Assembly (NCBI GenBank): GCA_020850355.1
Contig: JADZEX010000011.1
Coordinates: forward strand, 1-64,000
DNA: 64,000 nt
Reading direction: 5' to 3'
DNA from: Fimbriimonadaceae bacterium
Lineage (GTDB): Bacteria > Armatimonadota > UBA10988
The translations under genes and the position numbers were made by a program. The notes below the pieces were generated by a model, which saw only the letters and a list, made by a program, of their open reading frames with translations, searched no databases and was not told the DNA's origin. Shown piece after piece: positions 25,182 through 33,363 of the stretch (positions are counted from its first letter, which is position 1; the number at the start of each line of letters is the position of its first letter).

Positions 25182-27443
25182 CTACCCTTCGGTGGGCGGG
25201 GCCGGCGCCGGGTCGGGGGCGGGGGCCGGGGCGGGATCCGGCGCTGGTGCGGGAGTCGGCGCGGGGGTTGGCGCCGGGGTCGGCTCGACTGGCGCTGGCG
25301 TTGGCTCGACCGGCACGGGCGCCGGACCCTCGGGCGCGCCGCCGCCGCCTTCTTGGAGCCCGGGCTGCGGACCGTCACCGGGACCGGCACCCGGCGTGCG
25401 CTCGGCGCCGACCGGAGCATCGGTCGGCAGCGGCTTGTTGCCGGTGCTGGTCGGCGCGGTGCTGGCGGCCGGCCCCTTGCCGTCGCGGGCCGCCTGCTCC
25501 TCGCGCTTCTCCTGCTCGATGGTCTGGGCGTCCTTCGGCGGGGCCGCCGGCTGCAGCGGCCCGGCGTTGCCGGGGTCGGGGAAGTCGGCCGGCCAGGGAT
25601 CCTGGCGGTCGCGAGCGCGTTCGCGCGCAAACAGCGCCACGCGGCGCCAGAGCGGGGCGCAGAAGCCACCGCCGGTGGCGCCGTACATCCGCAGGTTGGC
25701 GTCGTTGCCGATCCAGACGGCGGCCACCATGCCGGGCGTGAGGCCCATGAACCAGACGTCCTTGGCCGAGTTGGTGGTGCCGGTCTTGCCGCCGGCGGGA
25801 GACGAGATGGCCGCATCGCGGCCGGTCCCGTAGCTGATCACGCCGCGCAGCATGGCATTCATCTGCTTCGCGGTGCGCGGCGAGAGGACTCGCGTCAGCC
25901 GCGGCTGGGCGCGGTAGATCGGCGCGCCGGAGCTGTCGGTGATCTGGCTGACATACACCGGATCGGCCCGGAACCCACCGTTGGCGAAGGCGGAGTAGGC
26001 GACGGTCATCTGCAGCGGCGAGACCTCGCCCGAGCCGAGCGCCAGCGACGGGAACGGCTTCAGGTACTTGCCCTCGGGATCGAGCCCCATCCGACGCGCG
26101 TGGTCGACCACTTCCTGCGGGCCGGTCCGGATGATCACCCGCACCGCCACCAGGTTGCAGCTAATCGCCAGGGCGTGGGCCACGGACATCGGGCCGGCCT
26201 GGCTCTCGCTGTAGTTCTTCGGCGAGTAGGTGCCCCAGTAGCCGCGGAAGGTCGCCGGCGTGGCGCTGTAGCTGTCGCCGGGACTGAGGCCGATCCGCTC
26301 CATCGCGCAGGAGTACATCACCGGCTTGAAGGCCGACCCCGGCTGCCGGCGGGCCTGCCAGGCGCCGTTGAACTCGTCGTGCTGGAAGTCGGCGCCGCCA
26401 ACCATCGCCAACACCTCGCCGGTACGCGGGTCGAGCACCACGATGGCACCGCGGTTGGCGCGCAGGCCGGCCAGTCGCTCGAGCCCGGCGCGGAGCACCT
26501 CCTGCGCATACTCCTGCAGCTTCAGGTCGACCGTGGTGTAGATCTGCAGCCCGCCGCGGAGGACCTTGTCCTCGCCGTAGCGGTCGATCAACTGCTGGAT
26601 CACGTAGGTCGTGAACCAGGGCGCCTTGTAGTTGCGCAGCTTCCACGGCTGGGCTGTCGGCGGGCGGGTCACGACCGGCTCGTTGCGCGCCGTGTCGTGC
26701 TCGGCGCGGCTGATGTAGCCGAGCTCCAGCATCTTGGTGAGCACCACGTTGCGCCGCCGGGCGGCGGCCTGGGGATGCTCGATCGGGCTGTAGCCCTGCG
26801 GGTTCTTGGCCAGTCCAGCGATCAGCGCGCACTCGCCGAGGGTCAGCTTGTCGAGGGGCTTGCCGAACAGCGTCTCGGCCGCGGCGTTGACGCCATAGGC
26901 GCGGTGGCCGTAGCAGATCACGTTCATATAGAGGCCGAGGATCTCTTCTTTCGAGAACCGCCGCTCGATCCGCAGCGCCAGCAGCGCCTCCTGCAACTTG
27001 CGGGTGACGCTCTTCTTCTGCGACAGGTAGATCGACCGCGCCAACTGCTGCGTGATGGTCGACCCGCCCTGCATCCCGCCGCCGAGCGTCTCGCGCACGG
27101 CGCGGGCGATGCCGCGGGGGTCGATGCCCGGGTGCTCCAGGAAGCGCTCGTCCTCGATGGCGACGGTGGCGTGCTTGAGGTGCAGCGGAATCCGGCTGAC
27201 CGGGACGACCTTGCGGTTTTCGTCGAACAGCGCCGCCAGCAGTTGGCCATCGCGTGAGAAGAGCCGGGTGGTTTCCTGCGGCCGGTACCGTTCGAGCTGG
27301 CTCTCGTCGGGCACCAGCGGCGCCACGGTGGCGTAGATGCCGGCCACCAGGCCAATCACGCAGGCATCCGCCAGGAGGGTCAGCAGGACGACCCACTTGA
27401 CCACCGAGAGCCCGCGGGGCCGCCGTCGGACGGCTGGTCTCAT
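25182..27443 (-). CDS. Penicillin-binding protein 1A (bifunctional transglycosylase/transpeptidase)
   Basis: A 753-residue inner-membrane enzyme that polymerises and cross-links peptidoglycan. It has one N-terminal membrane segment (about 14-40). A GT51 domain carries the catalytic Glu in EDERFLEH (97-104) and GGSTITQQLARS. The transpeptidase carries SAFK (SxxK), SCN (SxN) and KTGTT (KTG). The last 130 residues are a disordered tail with repeated VEPTPAP and PAP/DPAP units. ATG at 27443 was chosen; a GTG two codons earlier is possible. A consensus promoter lies 40 bp upstream. Confidence 0.95.
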   Translation of the reverse strand: MRPAVRRRPRGLSVVKWVVLLTLLADACVIGLVAGIYATVAPLVPDESQLERYRPQETTRLFSRDGQLLAALFDENRKVVPVSRIPLHLKHATVAIEDERFLEHPGIDPRGIARAVRETLGGGMQGGSTITQQLARSIYLSQKKSVTRKLQEALLALRIERRFSKEEILGLYMNVICYGHRAYGVNAAAETLFGKPLDKLTLGECALIAGLAKNPQGYSPIEHPQAAARRRNVVLTKMLELGYISRAEHDTARNEPVVTRPPTAQPWKLRNYKAPWFTTYVIQQLIDRYGEDKVLRGGLQIYTTVDLKLQEYAQEVLRAGLERLAGLRANRGAIVVLDPRTGEVLAMVGGADFQHDEFNGAWQARRQPGSAFKPVMYSCAMERIGLSPGDSYSATPATFRGYWGTYSPKNYSESQAGPMSVAHALAISCNLVAVRVIIRTGPQEVVDHARRMGLDPEGKYLKPFPSLALGSGEVSPLQMTVAYSAFANGGFRADPVYVSQITDSSGAPIYRAQPRLTRVLSPRTAKQMNAMLRGVISYGTGRDAAISSPAGGKTGTTNSAKDVWFMGLTPGMVAAVWIGNDANLRMYGATGGGFCAPLWRRVALFARERARDRQDPWPADFPDPGNAGPLQPAAPPKDAQTIEQEKREEQAARDGKGPAASTAPTSTGNKPLPTDAPVGAERTPGAGPGDGPQPGLQEGGGGAPEGPAPVPVEPTPAPVEPTPAPTPAPTPAPAPDPAPAPAPDPAPAPPTEG
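25185..25330 (-). repeat. Proline-alanine coding repeat at the PBP1A C-terminus
   Basis: GC-rich low-complexity DNA made of short units encoding VEPTPAP, TPAP and PAPDPAP. It forms the periplasmic end of PBP1A, probably a flexible tether. Such DNA is prone to copy-number slippage, so its length may vary between strains. Confidence 0.7.
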
Positions 27444-27482
27444 GCGCACCCATCCCGCGGCCGAGTCGGCCGCCTGCCCAGG

Positions 27483-27511
27483 AGTATAGGGACGCGCCGA
27501 CGGAGCGTCAA
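27483..27511 (-). promoter_or_regulatory. Near-consensus sigma-70 promoter of the PBP1A operon
   Basis: On the minus strand TTGACG (27511-27506), 17 bp, TATACT (27488-27483): 5 of 6 matches in each box with ideal spacing. Transcription would start near 27475 and leave a leader of about 32 nt before PBP1A. It can serve PBP1A and the thioredoxin and serpin genes that follow. Confidence 0.8.
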
Positions 27512-27534
27512 GGCGAGCGGCGGCACCGGGCCGG

Positions 27535-27757
27535 TCAGAACGGCGCGTTCGGGACCGGTGAGCTGTTCAGGTTGACCACTCTGCCACGGTCGCCACCCAG
27601 GCGGTCGACGACCCACCAGCCAGTGTCCGAACCGGCCCTCTGGCCGTGTTGCGAGGCCACGGCGTGGCGGCCAACGGCGGCGTCGCAAGTCAACCCGTTG
27701 GGCGCCACTCTGAGCGACGACCAGCAACTCGATCAGCGTGAAGCCCCGCCGCCGCAT
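27535..27757 (-). pseudogene. Pseudopilin gene with an internal deletion
   Basis: The gene starts MRRRGFTLIELLVV, the prepilin cleavage site plus hydrophobic helix of type II secretion or type IV pilin-like proteins, but the helix breaks off at once. In the next frame a coherent C-terminus follows: LRVAPNGLTCDAAVGRHAVA, SQHGQRAGSDTGWWVVDRLG, then GDRGRVVNLNSSPVPNAPF and a TGA at 27537-27535. It looks like the end of a DUF1559-style major pseudopilin. The middle of the gene has been lost and the junction is out of frame. The product would be neither exported nor assembled. Confidence 0.75.
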
Positions 27758-27803
27758 CGCGCCCGTCCCGTCTGGCGTTCCCCTCGTCCAGACGGCTTGC
27801 CGC

Positions 27804-28973
27804 TCAGGTCACCAGCGGCGGGTCCTGCTGCGGCAACCCCAGGCAGTCCCAGAATCGGGTGCCGCTGAAGCGCTCGCGTCGCAGGTTGGGAATCGGCACC
27901 GGCACGCCCCCGAGGTCGGCCGACTCCGCCGCCAAGATGCCCGGAAGAGCGTACTCAATCGCCCGGTAGACGTCAATCGGCGACGGCTGGCCGCCCAGCA
28001 CGGCGTCGGTGAAGGCCCGCACCACTTTGAGGTCGGCCCCGCCGTGGCCGGTGGACGTGTCGTCGAGGGCGCCGGCGAGGCCGATGGCGTGCTTCCGCCA
28101 GCCCTCGCGGTGCTCCATCAAGGTGTCGTAGTAGCGGCCGAAGTTCTCATAGAGGAACCACTCGCAGCCGCCGCTGGTACCGAACAGCCTGTAGCGATGC
28201 TCGTCGGGCCGGGGGCAACTGAGCGTCACCAGAATCCGGATCAGCGCCCCGCCAGCGGTCTCGAAGAGCGCAAACTGGCCGTCGCTGCGGAGCGGCGTCT
28301 CGGCACAGCGCCACGGACCGGAGCGGCAGGTGACGCTGACGCAGCGGTCGTCGAGGACCTCCAGCAGCGGTCCCAGGTCGTGCGTGCTGTACTGAATCGG
28401 CGGCTGGTCGGCCCGCCAGACCGGACGCGCGTCGCTGCGGCCAGCGGCCCGGACCTGGCTGGGGGTGAGGTACTCGCCGCTGGGCACCTCCAAGGTGTGC
28501 GGCAGGTAATGGACGTACTCGCCCTCGGCCAGGCTGAGCGCCCCGAAGCGGCCCTCCACGACCCACTTGCGCCAGTAGCGGAAGAAGTCCCAGAAGCAGG
28601 TGTTCTCGGCCAGCATGTAGAAGCCGCCGGTGTGCTCGACGGTCGCCCGCAGGCGCAGCAGCTCGTCGAGGGTGTAGCCACCGGGGATCTCGGAGAGCAC
28701 CGCACAGCCGGCTTCCAGCGCCATGCAGGCGTGCTGCACCTGCAGCTTGGCGTTGGAGGCGACCATCACCGCGTCGGGCCGCAGCGCGAGCAGATCGTCG
28801 TACTCGGCGAGCATCACCCCGCCGGCCGCCTCAACCCGCTCGCGGACCCGCTCGCGCCGCTCTGGCACGCGGTCCGCCACGGCAATCACCTGGGCCTGCG
28901 GCAGGGCCAGGAAGTTGTTGAGGTGGCAGACGCCGCGGCGGGCGCCCAGGATGCCGACGCGTAGCTTCTCCAT
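27804..28973 (-). CDS. Gfo/Idh/MocA-family oxidoreductase, EIPGG variant
   Basis: A 389-residue protein: KLRVGILGARRG forms the Rossmann turn and VIAVADRVPERRERVRERV the next strand, with CAVLSEIPGGYTLDEL where most members have EKP. The usual lysine is therefore replaced by Ile, a variant that may be redox-altered or use a different proton path. STHDLGPLLEVL carries the substrate-site His and Asp. No signal peptide is present, so it is cytoplasmic. The substrate is unknown. ATG at 28973 has GGAG nine bases upstream, and the long upstream extension is antisense noise. It follows the OPT-like transporter gene on the same strand, which suggests import and processing of one compound. Confidence 0.82.
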   Translation of the reverse strand: MEKLRVGILGARRGVCHLNNFLALPQAQVIAVADRVPERRERVRERVEAAGGVMLAEYDDLLALRPDAVMVASNAKLQVQHACMALEAGCAVLSEIPGGYTLDELLRLRATVEHTGGFYMLAENTCFWDFFRYWRKWVVEGRFGALSLAEGEYVHYLPHTLEVPSGEYLTPSQVRAAGRSDARPVWRADQPPIQYSTHDLGPLLEVLDDRCVSVTCRSGPWRCAETPLRSDGQFALFETAGGALIRILVTLSCPRPDEHRYRLFGTSGGCEWFLYENFGRYYDTLMEHREGWRKHAIGLAGALDDTSTGHGGADLKVVRAFTDAVLGGQPSPIDVYRAIEYALPGILAAESADLGGVPVPIPNLRRERFSGTRFWDCLGLPQQDPPLVT

Positions 28974-29035
28974 CCGGCTGCACTCCGCCGCCGGAGTTGG
29001 TCGCCGCGCCGGGCTCCCCTCCCGCGGTCGGTCGG

Positions 29036-31003
29036 TCAGAAGGGCAAGTCGCTGAGACTCTGGAAGATCAGCGCGGCGGCGATGCTGACCATCGCGCTGA
29101 GCCCCATGCCGCAGGCGAACCCGGCCGCGACCACCGGCGTGTAGCGGCGCCACTGCTCCGACCCGTAGCGCCGCGCGAAGTAGAAGCGGCCGAGCAGCGC
29201 GCCGATGAACTCGGGGATGAAGAGGTGGGGAATCTGGCCCATCCCGCGGATGAAGCCGTAGATCGACAGCACCGGCCAGCGCAGCACGCTGAACAGCCCG
29301 AAGACGCCCAGCCCGGTGCCCAGCCCGGCGGCCATCACGCCCGGTTTGACGGCCTGCAGGAAGACCTTGTTATCTTCGGTCGTGGCGGTGATCCAGAAGG
29401 CCTGCTGCATCGCCGTGAACTCCCAGAACTGCTGGGCGTAGGGGTAGCTGACGTGCGGGATCGGGTTGAGCTTCCAGATGTAGCTCCAGAACAGCAGGCT
29501 GCAGAGGAACAGCAGCACGGTCATCAGCAGCTCGGCGCGGATTACCGAGGTGAACCGCGTGCCGGTGAGCTGCACCTCGCGGAACTTCTGCGCGTAGGCG
29601 CCGTAGTTGGCGAACGGCAACGGCGCGAACCAGATCGCCACGCCCTTGTAGCCCGACAGGATGAAGGTCGCCTCGCGGATGAACGGGAACGGCACGAACT
29701 GCCCGGCGACGCCCAACATGCGGGCGTTGATGTAACTGTTGAGCGGTGTCCAGATCAGCCCGAAGAAGACCAGGATGGGCCACGGGAACTCGGGCACCAG
29801 GCGGTGGCAGAGCAGGATGATCACCACGTCGGCCAAGAGCCAGGCGGTGAGCGCCTTCCACAGCGGCACGTCGCCGCGGCCGGCCGGTAGCGGGCGCGCC
29901 GCGCGGTCGCGGGTGGTCCGCCAGTTGGCGACCATCTTGCCAATCCCGATCAGCGCAATGGAAAGGGCCGTGCCGACGCCGAAGCTGAGGTAGAAGTCGA
30001 GCTGGTTGGCGAACACCGTGTTGATGGTGTCCATCCCCGGCTCCCACTGCGTGAGGTACCCGAAGTGGTGCAGCGCGGGGTTGATCACGACGCTGCCCAG
30101 CGTCGCGGCGGTGGTGCCGACGACCACCCAGAACGGCAACACCATGCCGGTGATCACCGACTGCAGGCTGGTCCCAACACCAAGCGGGGTGGCTGGAAAG
30201 ACCGCCTCGGTGGCCGCGGTGAAGTCGAGCCAGGGGATCTTCAGCAGGTAGATCGGCCGCACCAGCACCAGCCCCGAAACGGCCGGCAGGGCGACGTAGA
30301 TGATGCCGAACAGAATGCCCAGCATGGTCGCGAAGCTGAACACGCGCCAGCGCCAGGTCTCGGTCTTGGCAGTCGTCTCGGCGAGCGCGGTGGCGCCCTG
30401 CGCGGCCACTGGGGCCAGCGGGAAGGTGAGCTGCTCGATGTCGCAGGTGACGCGGAAGAGCGAGTAGCCGAGCCCGAACCAGGACAGCCGCGAGAGCACC
30501 TCGCGGGCCATCAGCAGCAGGATCGGCTGCAGCCAGTCGGCGTGGAAGAAGGTCCGCTGAATAAGCGCTTCGGATCCGGCGTGCGGGGCGACCCAGTCGG
30601 GGATCTGCGCCGCGAAGCTGGCCGCGGCCGGGCTGGTGGCGAGGTACTGGTTCCAGATCAGCGTCGCGAACGGCCCCCCGCTGAGCGCCGCCACGCCGAC
30701 GATGCTCGTCAACCCGCCGGCCAGGTAGTAGAGCATGTAGACTTCTTGGCGGGTCAGCTTGACGAACGAGCGCTTGGCGATCTCGGTGAACAGGATGATG
30801 GTCACCCAGACCGCCGCCGGACCCATCGTCTCGCCGGCCACCAAGCCGAGGTAGATGCTCGCCGGCATCATCACGAATCCGATGAACAGCGCGCCGATCA
30901 CCCCGACCCAGGTCATGCCCTCGGCGTAGGTCTCGGGCACTTCGAGGATGGAGCTGAACTCGGCGAGCTCCCGTTCTTCCTGCGACTGCCGCACGGCCGC
31001 CAT
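29036..31003 (-). CDS. Polytopic membrane protein, OPT-transporter-like
   Basis: A 655-residue integral membrane protein with about 14-16 hydrophobic segments, beginning with a cytosolic acidic helix (SQEERELAEFSSILEVPETY). Features such as GVIGALFIGFVMMPASIYLG, TPLNSYINARMLGVAG and FIREATFILSGYKG recall oligopeptide (OPT) transporters and the DUF6785/DUF6784 proteins of Armatimonadota and Planctomycetota. The transported compound is unknown. GAGGG lies 5 nt before ATG 31003. It probably shares a transcript with the Gfo/Idh gene downstream and is divergent from the SGNH gene. Confidence 0.65.
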   Translation of the reverse strand: MAAVRQSQEERELAEFSSILEVPETYAEGMTWVGVIGALFIGFVMMPASIYLGLVAGETMGPAAVWVTIILFTEIAKRSFVKLTRQEVYMLYYLAGGLTSIVGVAALSGGPFATLIWNQYLATSPAAASFAAQIPDWVAPHAGSEALIQRTFFHADWLQPILLLMAREVLSRLSWFGLGYSLFRVTCDIEQLTFPLAPVAAQGATALAETTAKTETWRWRVFSFATMLGILFGIIYVALPAVSGLVLVRPIYLLKIPWLDFTAATEAVFPATPLGVGTSLQSVITGMVLPFWVVVGTTAATLGSVVINPALHHFGYLTQWEPGMDTINTVFANQLDFYLSFGVGTALSIALIGIGKMVANWRTTRDRAARPLPAGRGDVPLWKALTAWLLADVVIILLCHRLVPEFPWPILVFFGLIWTPLNSYINARMLGVAGQFVPFPFIREATFILSGYKGVAIWFAPLPFANYGAYAQKFREVQLTGTRFTSVIRAELLMTVLLFLCSLLFWSYIWKLNPIPHVSYPYAQQFWEFTAMQQAFWITATTEDNKVFLQAVKPGVMAAGLGTGLGVFGLFSVLRWPVLSIYGFIRGMGQIPHLFIPEFIGALLGRFYFARRYGSEQWRRYTPVVAAGFACGMGLSAMVSIAAALIFQSLSDLPF

Positions 31004-31025
31004 AGAATCCCTCGCGTCGGCGCGG

Positions 31026-31053
31026 AGTGTATCACAACAGCGGCCGGCTGGAA
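31026..31053 (-). promoter_or_regulatory. Candidate promoter for the OPT-like gene
   Basis: On the minus strand TTCCAG (31053-31048), a 16-bp spacer and TACACT (31031-31026). The -10 is fair (4 of 6) and the -35 poor. It is placed correctly about 23 bp before the ATG in a short divergent region. Confidence 0.35.
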
Positions 31054-31108
31054 GGGGCTGTCGGGATTGGCACGGCCGGCCCACACTTGCCACCACGGAG
31101 GACCGCCA

Positions 31109-32290
31109 GTGCCGCCAGCCGCACGCGCCAAGACCTGGGCAGCCCGGCTGCTGACGCTGGCCGGCGGCCTGTTGGCCGGCCTGCTGCTGTTGGAGGGCCT
31201 GCTGCGGCTGACCTACCCCTCCGACGAGACCTGGGGGCCGTGGCGGCCCTGGTCGCGGCACATGCTGTTGCACGACCAGTCGGTCTTCCCGCAGCTCGGG
31301 CCGTCCGCGCGCTTCGTGGTCGGACGGTACGGGGTGCGATCACCCGATCCGACACCACCGCAGACGTACCGCCTGCTGTGCATCGGAGGCTCGACCACCG
31401 AGTGCCTGGCCCTCGACACTGCGGACGCCTGGCCGGCACGGCTGCAAGATCTCCTGACTGCCGACGGCCCGCCCACCTGGGTGGCCAACGCCGGGCGGAG
31501 CGCGCTGGACAGCCGGCACCACCTGGTCACCCTGACTCACCTCACGCCGCAACTGCCGAACATCGACGCGGTCCTGATCCTGGTAGGCGTGAATGACTTG
31601 CTGCGCCCGCTCGCCAGACAGCAGCAATGGCGGCCCCAGACGCCGGCCGAGGCGTTGGGTGACGCCCGCGTGCAGGCCGCGGCGGCGCGCTGGCATCCCG
31701 GCCGTTGGCAGGATGAGGCCTGGTTCCGCCAGACCGCGTTGGCGCGGCTCCGCCGCGACCTGCTGGCGTCACAGTGCCCCTGGGTGACCGGCCAGCCGCG
31801 CAGCCGGGAAGCGTTAGCCGCCGCCGTGCTGCGGGTCCGATCCGCCCGCCGGCAGCACACCGCCGTGGCGACGTTGCCACCGCCGGAGCCGGCCCTGCGG
31901 CAGTACGCCGCGATGCTTGACGCGTTGATTGCCGAGGCCAAACGGCAGCGACGGCGGTTGGTGCTCGCCACCCAACCGACGATCTGGTCGCAATGGCGGC
32001 GACCCGAGGTGGCCAACACCCTGGTCGCTGGCGCCTTGGGGGCTGACCCGTTCGAAGGTCGCCACTGCGCACCCGCGGCGTTGGACCAGGGTATGGCGAA
32101 GTTCAACGCTGTGCTGCGCCAGGTCTGTGGCCACCGCCAGACCGAGTGTCTCGACCTCGCGCGGCAGTTGGAGCCGCTGCCGCGGTATTACTACGATGAC
32201 TTCCACTTCACGCCAGCCGGCGCCGCGCGGGTGGCCGAGCTGGTGGCGGCGCACTTCCGGCAGCGGCCGCCCTACACCAAGGAGCGGTAG
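31109..32290 (+). CDS. Membrane-anchored SGNH/GDSL hydrolase-like protein, GTG start
   Basis: A 393-residue protein with one N-terminal membrane segment (LLTLAGGLLAGLLLLEGLLR), so the catalytic part faces the periplasm. SGNH blocks are visible: CIGGSTTE (block I, Ser), ILVGVNDLL (block III GxND), and YDDFHFTPAGAARVA (block V DxxH). Such proteins remove or transfer acetyl groups on polysaccharides. It is close to two glycosyltransferases, which fits surface-polysaccharide modification. GTG at 31109 has GGAGG with 7-nt spacing. Its 3' end overlaps the convergent glycosyltransferase gene by 19 bp. Confidence 0.82.
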   Translation: MPPAARAKTWAARLLTLAGGLLAGLLLLEGLLRLTYPSDETWGPWRPWSRHMLLHDQSVFPQLGPSARFVVGRYGVRSPDPTPPQTYRLLCIGGSTTECLALDTADAWPARLQDLLTADGPPTWVANAGRSALDSRHHLVTLTHLTPQLPNIDAVLILVGVNDLLRPLARQQQWRPQTPAEALGDARVQAAAARWHPGRWQDEAWFRQTALARLRRDLLASQCPWVTGQPRSREALAAAVLRVRSARRQHTAVATLPPPEPALRQYAAMLDALIAEAKRQRRRLVLATQPTIWSQWRRPEVANTLVAGALGADPFEGRHCAPAALDQGMAKFNAVLRQVCGHRQTECLDLARQLEPLPRYYYDDFHFTPAGAARVAELVAAHFRQRPPYTKER

Positions 32291-33363
32291 ATCCGCAGCA
32301 GCCCCGCGGCGGTCTGATCGACGTTGTGCGCCACGGCCCACTGGCGGGCGGCAGCGCCCATCGCCGCTCGTCGGGCCGGGTCCGCCAGCAACGCGCAGAT
32401 GCCCTCAGCCAGGGCCAGCGGGTCGCCCACCGGCGTCGCCAGACCGACCTCCGGGGGCCAGTCGTGGAGGTACCCGACGCGGGTGCCGACGCAGGGCAGC
32501 CCGCTGGCGGCAGCTTCGGCCAGCGCCAGGCAGGCGCCCTCGTGCAGCGAGCTGTGCACATACAGATGGGCCCCACGATAGTGCGCGGCCAGGTCGGCGC
32601 TGGCGATCACGGGATGAAACGTGACGCGGTCTGCCAGACCCAACTCCGCCGCCTGCCGCGGCCGCTCGCCGTCCAGGATGTCGCAGCCGAAGAGGTCGAG
32701 GCGCACGTCCCAGCCGCGCCGCACCACCTCAGCGCAGGCGCGCAGTAACGTGCCCTGGTCCTTCACCCGATTCTGGCTCCCCACGTGCAGTAGCCGGTAA
32801 GGAGGGGCGGCGGGCGGGGCCGGGGCCGGTGTGAAGAGGTCGGTCGGGCAGCCCAGCGGCAGGCGTTCCAGCCGGCGCCGGTAGCGGCGGGCCTGGTGTG
32901 CGATGAAGTCCGTCCAACAGATCACCACGGCGGCCCGCTGCAGACAGCGCCAGGTGACCAGCCGGCCGCGCCAGGTACAGCAACCGCCGTAGCGGATCTG
33001 CGGCAGGCAGGCGACTTCACCGCCAGTCAGGCTGACCACGGTGGGCGGCAGCGGTCCGGCGGCGGCGCGCGCTGGGAAGAGTTGCGGTTCGCCCGCCCAC
33101 ATCGCGTGGAGCACGTCAAACGGGCCGTGCTGCTCGAAGCTCTCGCGGAAGCGCTCCAGGCGCGCGGCGCGCGACCCGTCGCCGAGGCAGTGGACCTGCG
33201 CGCCGCAGAGCGGCCAATCGCCCGGCTCCGGCTCCTGGCGCAAGGCCCAGACATGCAGCTCCACCTCACGGCTGAGCCGCTGCATCAGCCAAAGCTGGAA
33301 CGGGATGACCCGCTCCACGCCGCCACGGTCCACGCCCCCGGGAACGACCCAGGCCACTCTCAT
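32272..33363 (-). CDS. GT4-family glycosyltransferase
   Basis: A 363-residue cytoplasmic, probably membrane-associated, GT-B enzyme. The donor-binding half is clear: LHVGSQNRVKDQGTLLRAC, DLFGCDIL, and the EGACLALAE glutamate pair (E-x7-E) in SSLHEGACLALAEAAASGLP. The N-terminal half starts RVAWVVPGGVDRGGVERV, typical for GT4 acceptor domains. It would move a sugar from a nucleotide donor to a lipid-linked or extracellular polysaccharide. Its ATG overlaps the stop of the upstream glycosyltransferase (ATGA), so the pair is translationally coupled. Confidence 0.88.
   Translation of the reverse strand: MRVAWVVPGGVDRGGVERVIPFQLWLMQRLSREVELHVWALRQEPEPGDWPLCGAQVHCLGDGSRAARLERFRESFEQHGPFDVLHAMWAGEPQLFPARAAAGPLPPTVVSLTGGEVACLPQIRYGGCCTWRGRLVTWRCLQRAAVVICWTDFIAHQARRYRRRLERLPLGCPTDLFTPAPAPPAAPPYRLLHVGSQNRVKDQGTLLRACAEVVRRGWDVRLDLFGCDILDGERPRQAAELGLADRVTFHPVIASADLAAHYRGAHLYVHSSLHEGACLALAEAAASGLPCVGTRVGYLHDWPPEVGLATPVGDPLALAEGICALLADPARRAAMGAAARQWAVAHNVDQTAAGLLRIYRSLV

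Noticed and set aside
31003-31008. TAGAAT box on the plus strand before the SGNH gene
   Set aside because: The -35 position is poor and it lies at the start codon of the opposite gene. The evidence is too weak to list as a promoter.
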